NCBI GenBank assembly: GCA_026389895.1
Contig: JAPLGZ010000835.1
Coordinates: 1-42,966 of the forward strand
Direction: 5' to 3'
From: Chloroflexota bacterium
Lineage (GTDB): Bacteria; Chloroflexota; Anaerolineae; Caldilineales; Caldilineaceae
Length of the DNA: 42,966 nucleotides
The notes under the pieces were generated by a model. The model did no database searches, was not told where the DNA came from, and was given only the letters and a program-made list of their open reading frames with translations. This document shows, piece after piece, positions 24,614 to 32,474 of the stretch (positions within the stretch are counted from its first letter, which is position 1; each line of letters begins with the position of its first letter). Both the position numbers and the translations under genes were made by a program.

Positions 24614-26662
24614 ATGGGAATAAACGTGTCCATGATGAAAAGACAAATGCTGTTCCTCACTTTAATTGTCTGTTTACTAGCGCTAATCATCGACACGCGG
24701 CCAGCCCGCGCGGATGACGCGGTAGTGGGCGCGGGTACACCCGCCAGTTGCACCGAAGCGGCGCTAGACTATGCGCTGGCCCAGTTGAATCCAGGCGCGA
24801 CGACACCAGGTGGTTCGCTGACCTTCAACTGTGGTCCTAATCCCCACACCATTGTGCTCACCAGCCCAAAGGTGCTGAATGATGCAACCATGATTGATGG
24901 GGGAGATTTGATGAGCCTTTCTGGCGGCAGCACGACGCGGATCTTTGATATTGCCACCGGAGCCAGTGTCGAAATTCGCCAGCTCATCCTCCAGAATGGC
25001 TTTGCAGACGATGCCGGCGGGGCGATTCGTGTGGTGGGCGATCCTGCACCTGGCGCAAAACCCACCCTGTTACGCTTGCGCAGCGTCGATCTGGTTGACA
25101 ATGGCACAGGGACTTCTGGCGGCGCGCTGCGCGGCGAGGATGCAAATTTAGTGCTGCTTGATAGTACGGTTCGGCTGAACACGGCACTCGATGGTGGTGG
25201 TGGCGTCTCTTGGATTGGCGGCAGGATCGCGCTGACCAATACGATCATCGCCGATAACACGGCAACTTTAGGCGGCGGCATGGAGATCTGGCATGCCGTT
25301 ATCGATCTTCAACAGACCACGTTTCGGTCTAATACGGCAACCAGCGCCAACACGGGTCTAGACAATTTTGGCGATGGGGGTGGGTTATTCTTAAAAGAGA
25401 GCGGCGGCGCCATTCATCAGAGTTGGTTTTATGACAATTCGGCGCTGTGGGGTGGCGGGTTGATGATTCAAGCTGGGTTTGTGGGTTTGACGGAGAGCAA
25501 CATCTCTTATAACAACAGCCAAAGTTATGGCGGTGGTTTGGCAGTTTCGGACGCCGTTGACCCGATCAGCCAAATGAAGGTGACGCTGCGCAACACCCTT
25601 GTCCAGCAGAATACGGCGGGAAGCGGCGGTGGCATTTTTAGCTATGCGGGCAGTATCAGCCTCTACGACTCTTGGGTGTTGGAAAATAAAGCGTTGAATA
25701 ACGGAGGGGGTCTGTTTAGCTTTTATACGCGGATAGGCAGCACGTACTGGCCTTCTTATGTTTATGGTTCGCGGACAATTTTTTACAATAATCAAGCGAA
25801 TGACGACGGTGGCGGCATTTACAATACAGGCAGTCTAAGCCTGGTGAACACGTTGCTGCAAGCCAATAAGGCTGGGCAAAACGGTGGCGGCCTTGCGATG
25901 ACCAGCAGCCCGGATTTCCCAACCGCGGGCGCCAGCCTTGTTTACAATACTTTTGCGAGCAATCAAGCCGCCGTGGGTGGCGCCATTTATAATGCGGGAC
26001 TCCAGCATACCACCTTAAAAAGTGACCGCAGCTTGTATATGAATAACGCACCAGATAGCTGCGCCGGGCTGTTCAACACATCCACAGGTTACAACTTGAC
26101 CAACGACGCAAGCTGTAGTGATTCGTTTACCAACCAAACCGACGCCAACCAGCTTGTCTTACCCCTCGTCGAGCAAATGTATCGGCATCAATTGCAGGCT
26201 GGTTCATCAGTGTTCGAATTCCCCGTACAATGGCCGGCCCCAGACAGTCCAGCCATCAATCGAGTCCCCGCAGCCGAATGCAAGCTGGATCACGACCTAT
26301 TTTCCCAGCCCCGCCCCATTGCGACAAACTGTGATGTCGGTGCCATGGAACGCACGATCAGTGGTAAGCTATCGCAGACGATCAACTTCGCAGCGCTTGG
26401 CAACAGGACCCTGAGCGACGCCCCATTCAAGGTCAATGCGACAGCTTCATCGGGCCTGACAGTCACCTTCACCACGACGACGCCGACTGTTTGTACACTG
26501 CTAGAGAGAACGGTGACAGCAATGGCGACAGGTCTTTGCACGATCATCGCCAGCCAAGCGGGCGACGCGACCTATGAGCCTGCCGCAGAAGTGGCGCAAA
26601 GTTTCCAGATCACAGCGCAGCGCGAGCAGGCGGTCTATCTACCGTTCATTCAGCACGAGTAG
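24614..26662 (+). CDS. Secreted beta-helix (polymorphic outer-membrane-like) protein with Ig-like C-terminal domain
   Basis: A 682-residue exported protein. The signal peptide is MKRQMLFLTLIVCLLALIIDTRPARA. A parallel beta-helix follows with many GGG(I/L)..(Y/S)..(G)SISL and N(N/T)(T/S)A..GGG rungs (about 50-540), as in the pectate-lyase-like and chlamydial-type repeats. After RPIATNCDVGAMERT comes a bacterial Ig-like domain (QTINFAALGNRTLSDAPF...CTIIASQAGDATYEPA), and the chain ends VYLPFIQHE, a variant of the terminal motif found in neighbouring exported proteins. The frame starts at ATG 24614 (weak AAGGT site); ATG 24632 or 24635 would also leave an intact signal peptide. It is the first plus-strand gene and is divergent from the cytochrome gene. 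Confidence 0.85.
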   Translation: MGINVSMMKRQMLFLTLIVCLLALIIDTRPARADDAVVGAGTPASCTEAALDYALAQLNPGATTPGGSLTFNCGPNPHTIVLTSPKVLNDATMIDGGDLMSLSGGSTTRIFDIATGASVEIRQLILQNGFADDAGGAIRVVGDPAPGAKPTLLRLRSVDLVDNGTGTSGGALRGEDANLVLLDSTVRLNTALDGGGGVSWIGGRIALTNTIIADNTATLGGGMEIWHAVIDLQQTTFRSNTATSANTGLDNFGDGGGLFLKESGGAIHQSWFYDNSALWGGGLMIQAGFVGLTESNISYNNSQSYGGGLAVSDAVDPISQMKVTLRNTLVQQNTAGSGGGIFSYAGSISLYDSWVLENKALNNGGGLFSFYTRIGSTYWPSYVYGSRTIFYNNQANDDGGGIYNTGSLSLVNTLLQANKAGQNGGGLAMTSSPDFPTAGASLVYNTFASNQAAVGGAIYNAGLQHTTLKSDRSLYMNNAPDSCAGLFNTSTGYNLTNDASCSDSFTNQTDANQLVLPLVEQMYRHQLQAGSSVFEFPVQWPAPDSPAINRVPAAECKLDHDLFSQPRPIATNCDVGAMERTISGKLSQTINFAALGNRTLSDAPFKVNATASSGLTVTFTTTTPTVCTLLERTVTAMATGLCTIIASQAGDATYEPAAEVAQSFQITAQREQAVYLPFIQHE

Positions 26663-26689
26663 GAATAACTATCATAGATTGAGTTTCGC

Positions 26690-26823
26690 GCAGCAAAGAG
26701 GAACGCCGAGGAATATAGGTGTTTTGCCAACGGTTATGGCCTTAAGGTAAAAGACTTTATTCGCCTAATTGCGTTGCAAAACGCGCGCGGCTCAACTATA
26801 ATAAGATCGCCGACGCGCTTGGG
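26690..26823 (+). pseudogene. Decayed helix-turn-helix 5' end of the STAND gene
   Basis: The neighbouring paralogue begins with TATCATAGATT before its start, then encodes an XRE domain ending ...FEGGKRRPSRALAEHIA. Here the same TATCATAGATT occurs at about 26672, followed by CGCAGCAAAGAGGA, which matches the paralogue's CGCAGCGAACAGGA. The frame then breaks: LPTVMALR (cf. TPTLRSFE) is in one phase, and GKR...ARLNYNKIADALGV continues in the ATPase phase after a TAA. The segment is about 24 bases shorter than in the paralogue. This is best read as a deleted and frameshifted DNA-binding domain. The alignment is by eye. Confidence 0.45.
26774..26802 (+). promoter_or_regulatory. Sigma-70-like promoter inside the decayed HTH region
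   Basis: TTGCAA (26774-26779) and TATAAT (26797-26802) are separated by exactly 17 bases, placing a start site about 15 bases before the GTG at 26824. It could drive a transcript with almost no leader for the HTH-less ATPase. Confidence 0.5.
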
Positions 26824-29130
26824 GTGGCTGCGAATCAACGGGCCGAGTTTTTGCGGCTGGCGCGTCTACCCCTAGAAACAACGCCAGAGGCAGTGCTTGA
26901 AGACAAATTGCCCCACGCGCCCCCAACGCCGCGCCCCGAAAACCAAGAAATTGTCCGCCGGCCACCGCTTGCCCAAGCGATGAATGCGCTCATCGGGCGC
27001 GAAGCCGAGCGCAACATCTTATTGCGCTTACTCGGTGAGGATCGCCATCGCTTGGTCACTGTGCTCGGCGCCGGCGGCAGTGGCAAGACGCGGCTCGCCC
27101 AACAGATCGCCTTCGACATGCAAACGCAATTTCGAGATGGCGCCGCCTTTGTATCTTTGACATCGGTGGCCGAAGGGCGCCATCTGCCCATGAGCATTGC
27201 AGAGGCGCTCGGTCTCCCACTGCCTCAGGGCATTAATGCCCAGGATCGTCTGCTGCAACTATTGGCCGAGCGTCAGTTGCTGCTCGTGCTCGACAATTTT
27301 GAACATCTGCTTGTCTCTGCGACGCCAGAAGATGATACACTCGCCTTGCTGCAAGCGGTGTTACGCGGCGCGCCGGGTCTACAATTGCTGATCACTTCAC
27401 GCGAGCGTTTGCGCATTCTGAGTGAACGCACCTTCGAGTTGGCGGGGCTATCCACCCCGCGCCAGGCCGCTAGTATCGAACAATCGGATGCTGTGATGCT
27501 CTTTATTGAGCGCGCCCAACAGGTAACCGGCCACTTTAGTCTGACCCCCGCCAATCGCGAGGCGATTGCCCGCATCTGCAATTTGCTCGAAGGCATTCCC
27601 CTGGCGCTTGAGTTGGCGGCGGCTTGGGTGCGGGTGCTCACTTGCGAAGAGATTGCGGATGAAATTCAGCGTAATATCGATTTTCTGGCCCTGGCCGATC
27701 GCGATACTGCACCACGCCATCGCAGTATGCGGGCCGTCTTCGACCATTCCTGGGCGCTGCTAGATGAAAAAGAGCGGGATGTGTTGATGAAGCTGGCCAT
27801 TTTTCAAGGAGGCTGTCGCCGCGATGCCGCCGAAGCCGTGGCCGGGGCCACGTTGCCAGTGCTAGCCTCGCTGATCGACAAATCGCTCTTACGCCGAACC
27901 ACCAATGGGCGCTATGATCTGCATGAGTTGATCCGCCAATATGCCCAGGTGCACCTGGTGCAAACGGGTCAGCTCGCCGCGGTGCAACAGCGACACGCCC
28001 AGACTTTTCTAAACTATGCCGAAGGGGTGGAAAGACGTTTTTACAGTGCAGAATGCCGGCGTCTACGCGATCAGCTGGAACCGGATATCGACAACTTTCG
28101 CAGTGCGTTTGAGTGGGGCTTAAGCAGTGAGGGGCTGGCGACGATGCCCGATTTGGCCTTGCGCCTGGCCACCACATTACCTCGTTTCTGGTATGTATTG
28201 CCCAATTGGCGCGAAGGCAAACAATGGTTACAGCGGGCGTTGGCGCATAGCCAGAACCTATCACCAGCCATGCAGGCGCGCATCCAACTAGGGTTTGGGA
28301 TCTTTGAACATGCTTGGAGCCACTATTCGGTCGCGCTAAAACATTTTGAAGCAGCCAAACCACTCTTCGAACAACGGACAGACCCGAGGTATAGCGCTTG
28401 GATCTATAATCAAACCGCCCAATGTTATTTTGCCGTGGGGCGGCTCGATGAAGCCGACGCCGCAACCCAAGAGAGCCTGGCGCGGTTTCGGAGCGTCGGC
28501 GACAAGTGGACCACGGGCGTTGCGACCTGGCTGCTCGGTTGCATCGCCAAGGCCAGGCAGGATTATGCGGGGGCGTTGACACTCGCGCAGGAATGCCTAA
28601 ACATTTTTCGCAGTTTAGATGATAGCGATTGTATGGTGCTGGCGCTCAACTTACAAGGCGAATTGGCGCTGTTGCAAAATGATTTTGTCCAAGCCGAACG
28701 CCACTATCGCGCCAGCCTAACGTTATGCGAAAAAACCAATAACCAACATGGCAAGGCCTGGGTCGACTTTGAATTGGGTGAGACCATGCTGGGTCAAGGG
28801 CAGATGGACCAGGCCGTCGTCTTCTTTTGTGCAGCCTTGGCCTTTCGTCTGGCCATTGGCGATCAGGAAACAGCGTGTACGGCCTTCCAAGGATTGGCTG
28901 TGGCTGCCGCCCAATCTGGCCAGACAAAACTAGCAGCCCGCCTATTCAGCGCGGCGACCCGCAGCACTCGCGGTGATGGATTTTTCTTGATGCGCACGCT
29001 TGAACCATTATACCAGGCCAGTCGCACGCAAACCCAAACGGCGCTCAACGACCAAACCTGGGCAGCCGAATGGACAGCCGGCCAATTAATCCCAGCGAAG
29101 GAATTGTTAGAAGCAGCCGCGGCAATGTAG
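26824..29130 (+). CDS. NB-ARC/TPR STAND ATPase lacking its DNA-binding domain
   Basis: A 768-residue protein starting with GTG. It opens with NQRAEFLRLARLPLE, which in its two paralogues lies just after the XRE helix-turn-helix, so the DNA-binding part is missing. It keeps the sensor motif ALIGREAERNILLRLL, Walker A GAGGSGKTR (about 82-90), Walker B LLLVLDNFEHLL, the ITSRERLR motif, LPLALELAAAWVRVL, and the winged-helix/MHD-like end (YDLHELIRQYAQ). A TPR array follows to the C-terminus. STAND proteins switch between ADP and ATP forms upon ligand binding to the repeats. Without the HTH it could work through protein contacts or be a decaying copy. The next two STAND genes are close paralogues. 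Confidence 0.83.
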   Translation: MAANQRAEFLRLARLPLETTPEAVLEDKLPHAPPTPRPENQEIVRRPPLAQAMNALIGREAERNILLRLLGEDRHRLVTVLGAGGSGKTRLAQQIAFDMQTQFRDGAAFVSLTSVAEGRHLPMSIAEALGLPLPQGINAQDRLLQLLAERQLLLVLDNFEHLLVSATPEDDTLALLQAVLRGAPGLQLLITSRERLRILSERTFELAGLSTPRQAASIEQSDAVMLFIERAQQVTGHFSLTPANREAIARICNLLEGIPLALELAAAWVRVLTCEEIADEIQRNIDFLALADRDTAPRHRSMRAVFDHSWALLDEKERDVLMKLAIFQGGCRRDAAEAVAGATLPVLASLIDKSLLRRTTNGRYDLHELIRQYAQVHLVQTGQLAAVQQRHAQTFLNYAEGVERRFYSAECRRLRDQLEPDIDNFRSAFEWGLSSEGLATMPDLALRLATTLPRFWYVLPNWREGKQWLQRALAHSQNLSPAMQARIQLGFGIFEHAWSHYSVALKHFEAAKPLFEQRTDPRYSAWIYNQTAQCYFAVGRLDEADAATQESLARFRSVGDKWTTGVATWLLGCIAKARQDYAGALTLAQECLNIFRSLDDSDCMVLALNLQGELALLQNDFVQAERHYRASLTLCEKTNNQHGKAWVDFELGETMLGQGQMDQAVVFFCAALAFRLAIGDQETACTAFQGLAVAAAQSGQTKLAARLFSAATRSTRGDGFFLMRTLEPLYQASRTQTQTALNDQTWAAEWTAGQLIPAKELLEAAAAM

Positions 29131-29144
29131 GAGACAGGGAGTTA

Positions 29145-29189
29145 GGGAGACAGGGGGACAGGGAAGCTCTCCTTGTCCCCCTGTCTCCC
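29145..29189. terminator. Hairpin after the HTH-less STAND gene
   Basis: GGGAGACAGGGGGACA (29145-29160) pairs perfectly with TGTCCCCCTGTCTCCC (29174-29189), 16 bp. It begins 15 bp past the stop codon. Confidence 0.65.
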
Positions 29190-29375
29190 GCTCTACTCCA
29201 ATGGCAACGCCATCATCGGCCAAATCCAGAGCGCCGTATTTGTGTAATCTCCCCGTGTGAAACAGATCCATATTTCTCCCCAGAATTTTGGTGCAAAATG
29301 ACCAGGCGGTGAAAAACGCGCCCAATGGGCTCCCGCTGGTACAGCAAGTCCGCTGATGGTATGTACCCGATAAAT

Positions 29376-29444
29376 GGTAACGGAACAGCCAACCTGCTTT
29401 GCGCCTAACGGGCACCCGCCCTTGGGCGCAAAGCGGCTGTTACC
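29376..29444. repeat. Composite inverted-repeat element upstream of the second STAND gene
   Basis: GGTAAC-gga-ACAGCC (29376-29390) pairs, around a 3-base bulge, with GGCTGTTACC (29435-29444). Inside, GCTTTGCGCC (29396-29405) pairs perfectly with GGCGCAAAGC (29425-29434). It lies in the 29131-29522 gap together with TTGACT at 29481 (a possible -35, no good -10 at the right distance). No gene was found in the gap. Confidence 0.5.
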
Positions 29445-29522
29445 AAACCAGCAAACATGAGCTAGGAAAATTGTTGATTGTTGACTATAATTATCGCTGG
29501 TTATCATAGATTAGGGGGATGC

Positions 29523-32387
29523 ATGCAACCACTCACTTTTGGCCAGTGGCTCAAACGCCTGCGCAGCGAACAGGATTTGACCCAAGAGATGTTGGCAGAG
29601 AAGATCGGCTGTGCCACACCCACCCTGCGTTCTTTTGAAGGGGGTAAACGCCGCCCCTCCCGGGCGTTGGCCGAACACATTGCCATTATCTTGCAGGTGC
29701 CCGTAGAACAACAGGCGGAATTTCTGCGCTTGGCGCGGCTACCTTTGGAATCGCCATCTAATCGGGAGGAGGCCGCCGATGATCACACACCGGCGCCAGT
29801 TGTCAAAGCCGTGGTGCAGCAGCCCCGTTTGCCCCAAGCCATCAACGCGCTGATTGGCCGCGAAGCCGAAGGCAATGTCCTGCTCCGCTTACTCCGGGAA
29901 GATCGCTGTCGTTTGGTGACCATTGTCGGCGCGGGCGGCATGGGGAAGACGCGTCTGGCGCTTGATTGCGCCAACGCATTAACCACCCATTTTGCCGATG
30001 GCGCGGGTTTTGTGGCGCTGGCTGCGCTCGACCAAGCCCACCAACTGCCCATTGCGGTCGCCCACGCCCTCAACCTAGAGTTGCAAGGCACGCGCGATCC
30101 AGGGGAACAGGTGATCCGGGCACTGGCACAGCGAAATCTGTTGCTGGTGCTCGATAACTTTGAACATCTGCTCAGCTTTCCTGAAGCAGTGGCGTGGGTA
30201 AAGGCGCTGGTCGAACGTGCGCCAGGTGTGCAGCTGTTGATCACCTCGCGCGAACGGCTCCGTGTGCGCGAGGAACATAGCTTTGTCTTGAGCGGACTCG
30301 CGCTACCCACCAGTTCGCTGGTGGCAGAACAGTCTGATGCCGTGCTACTTTTTCTGGCACGCGCCCAACAAGCCACCGGCGATTTTAAGCTAGACGAGCA
30401 GAATAAGCCCGCAATCATCCGCATTTGTGAACTAGTGGACGGGATGCCCTTGGCGCTTGAACTGGCCGCAGCTTGGGTGCGGGTGCTCAGTTGTGACGAA
30501 ATTGCCGACGAAATTCAACGCAGCAGTGATTTTCTGGCCCTGGCCAATCGCGATATGACGCCGCGCCATCGCAGCATGCGGGCGGTCTTTGATTATTCCT
30601 GGGGCTTGCTGACCGCACAAGAACGCCAGGTGATGGTGCAGTTGACCGTCTTTCGTGGCGGCTGCCGGCGCGAGGCAGCGCAAGCCGTCGCCCAGGCCAG
30701 TTTGCCCGTGCTTGCCGCGCTGATCGATAAATCGCTGATACGGCGTCTCGCAGATCCCGACCAACAAGGGCGCTATGATCTGCATGAATTGACGCGCCAA
30801 TATGTGGCGCAACGTCTGGCCGAAGACCCGACGCAGCAACAGGCGGTGCAACGCCGCCACTGTGATTTTTATGCTCGCTTTGTCGAGGAACAGCAAGCCG
30901 AGTTTGCCGGGCCAACGCAGATGGCGGCGTTGGCGCGCATCGAGCAGGAATTCGATAATATCCGCGCCGCTTGGACGCTGGCGTTTGAACAGCCACGCCT
31001 TGAACCTTTATTAAAGATGGTTAATGGCCTGGGTGACGCGCTCTACTGGCAGGATCGGTATCACGAGGGCGTAGCGCTCTTTCAAGCAGCAACCGTTCAG
31101 CTTGCGCGGCAAAACGAACAGGCGCCAGCGCTTGACTTGCAATGTGCGCTCTGTCAAACACGCACTTGGCTGGGCTGTTTTCTGACACAAGTGGGCAACG
31201 TGACCGAGATCCACGCGCTCTTTGACGAGGTGCTCGCCCAACTCAGCAATCTGGCGACGGTGGGTTATGATGTGCGCGCCAGCCAAGCGCGGGCCTACAA
31301 CCATTATGCGTATGTCCATGTCGCGTTCTTTGGTGACTATCACAAAGCCTATACCCTTCACGCGCAAAGCATCGACCTCTATCGCCAACTGGGCAACCAA
31401 CATGAACTCGCCAGGATGCTGACGCGCCAAAGTCGCACGCTCCATTTTCTGGGGCGCTATAACGAATCGATCAATTTGGCGCAAGAAGCGATCAGCATTA
31501 GCCAGCGCCAGCAAGATCAACTGATCCTGGTAGGCGCGGTCGAAGGGTTGGCCCTCAGTTTAGCCTATTTGGGGAGATTCAGTGCGGCAGAACCTTATTT
31601 TCGCACGGCGTTGGCGGCAGCAGAAGCCACCCAGCAACGGGGCAAAATGGCGGGCGTCTGCCTCAATTTAGGCGTTTCTCTGACCTTTGCAGGGCAGTTT
31701 CATGAAGGTCAACACGCCTGGGAACGGGCTTTGGCGATCAGCGTCGAATTAGGTGAACGTAATTATGTGGCCCATGTGACGATTTTGCTAGGCTTTTCGG
31801 CCTTGCACTTGGGCCACGATGCACAGGCTGTTGAGCTAGCCCACCAGGCCATTGGCAAGGCCGACGAGGTGCAATTTGTGCGCGGTGTGGCATTGGCCAA
31901 AATTCTCCTGGGCAGCGCCCAATTGGCCCAGGGCAAACTGGCCGAGGCCCGCACAACTTTGGCACAAGCCATTCAGAGTTACCAAGCGATTTCACATCCC
32001 GATGAACTGGGGTGGGCGCTGGCAATCCAGGCCTATGTGCTGCGGGCGCTGGGGTTACAAAGCGAGGCCCAAAAAGTTGCAACCGAAGCGATTCAATATA
32101 CACGCAAGGCTGAGTCGTTTATCGCGGTTTATTCATTGCTCCCCCTGTTGGCGCTTATGCTCTTTGAACAAGAGCAGATTGAGCTTGCCACCACCACCCT
32201 CAGCACAGCCTGGCAAAGTGCCTTTGTACGGCATTCGCTTTGGTTCACCAAGGTGATTGGCATGGAACTCGAGGCAAAACGACGAACACTGCCAGCCGCC
32301 AGCCGGGCCCATCTGGCCGCGCAAACCGTTATCCGTGATCCACAAAACGGCATAGAGATCCTCAAACGGATTGCCTTGCTCACCTAG
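29523..32387 (+). CDS. XRE-family HTH / NB-ARC / TPR STAND regulator
   Basis: A 954-residue regulator. Residues 1-65 form an XRE helix-turn-helix (FGQWLKRLRSEQDLTQEMLAEKIGCATPTLRSFEGGKR). NB-ARC follows with Walker A GAGGMGKTR (about 136-144), Walker B LLLVLDNFEHLL, ITSRERLR, the MPLALELAAAWVRVL motif and YDLHELTRQYVAQ. About 500 residues of TPR repeats (e.g. YLGRFSAAEPYFRTALAAAEATQQRG) make the ligand or partner sensor. Such proteins are probably ATP-switched transcription factors; inducer and targets are unknown. ATG at 29523 is chosen because GGGGG lies 4 bases upstream and the domain starts there; a longer frame begins at 29478. It is the longest of three paralogues in this window and converges with the secreted protein gene at 32475. 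Confidence 0.9.
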   Translation: MQPLTFGQWLKRLRSEQDLTQEMLAEKIGCATPTLRSFEGGKRRPSRALAEHIAIILQVPVEQQAEFLRLARLPLESPSNREEAADDHTPAPVVKAVVQQPRLPQAINALIGREAEGNVLLRLLREDRCRLVTIVGAGGMGKTRLALDCANALTTHFADGAGFVALAALDQAHQLPIAVAHALNLELQGTRDPGEQVIRALAQRNLLLVLDNFEHLLSFPEAVAWVKALVERAPGVQLLITSRERLRVREEHSFVLSGLALPTSSLVAEQSDAVLLFLARAQQATGDFKLDEQNKPAIIRICELVDGMPLALELAAAWVRVLSCDEIADEIQRSSDFLALANRDMTPRHRSMRAVFDYSWGLLTAQERQVMVQLTVFRGGCRREAAQAVAQASLPVLAALIDKSLIRRLADPDQQGRYDLHELTRQYVAQRLAEDPTQQQAVQRRHCDFYARFVEEQQAEFAGPTQMAALARIEQEFDNIRAAWTLAFEQPRLEPLLKMVNGLGDALYWQDRYHEGVALFQAATVQLARQNEQAPALDLQCALCQTRTWLGCFLTQVGNVTEIHALFDEVLAQLSNLATVGYDVRASQARAYNHYAYVHVAFFGDYHKAYTLHAQSIDLYRQLGNQHELARMLTRQSRTLHFLGRYNESINLAQEAISISQRQQDQLILVGAVEGLALSLAYLGRFSAAEPYFRTALAAAEATQQRGKMAGVCLNLGVSLTFAGQFHEGQHAWERALAISVELGERNYVAHVTILLGFSALHLGHDAQAVELAHQAIGKADEVQFVRGVALAKILLGSAQLAQGKLAEARTTLAQAIQSYQAISHPDELGWALAIQAYVLRALGLQSEAQKVATEAIQYTRKAESFIAVYSLLPLLALMLFEQEQIELATTTLSTAWQSAFVRHSLWFTKVIGMELEAKRRTLPAASRAHLAAQTVIRDPQNGIEILKRIALLT

Positions 32388-32410
32388 GTGCAACAGCAAT
32401 GTCACGATGA

Positions 32411-32446
32411 AGAGGCCCCGTGGATTATCAAATCCACGGGGCCTCT
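32411..32446. terminator. Bidirectional terminator between convergent genes
   Basis: AGAGGCCCCGTGGATT (32411-32426) and its perfect complement (32431-32446) surround a 4-base loop. It lies 24 bp past the stop of the plus-strand STAND gene and 29 bp past the stop of the minus-strand gene at 32475. Confidence 0.8.
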
Positions 32447-32474
32447 GCGTTTGTTAAAGCGAAAGCTGCAAATT

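Noticed and set aside
27638-28582. Minus-strand 314-codon frame opposite a STAND gene
   Set aside because: It is an antisense shadow of the NB-ARC/TPR coding sequence with a Pro/Arg-rich, motif-free translation.
29193-29507. Minus-strand frame ending TRGDYTNTALWIWPMMALPLE
   Set aside because: It overlaps the start of the STAND gene at 29523 upstream region and a composite inverted repeat, lacks a start with a ribosome site and matches no family I know. It could be a gene remnant, but there is not enough to call it.
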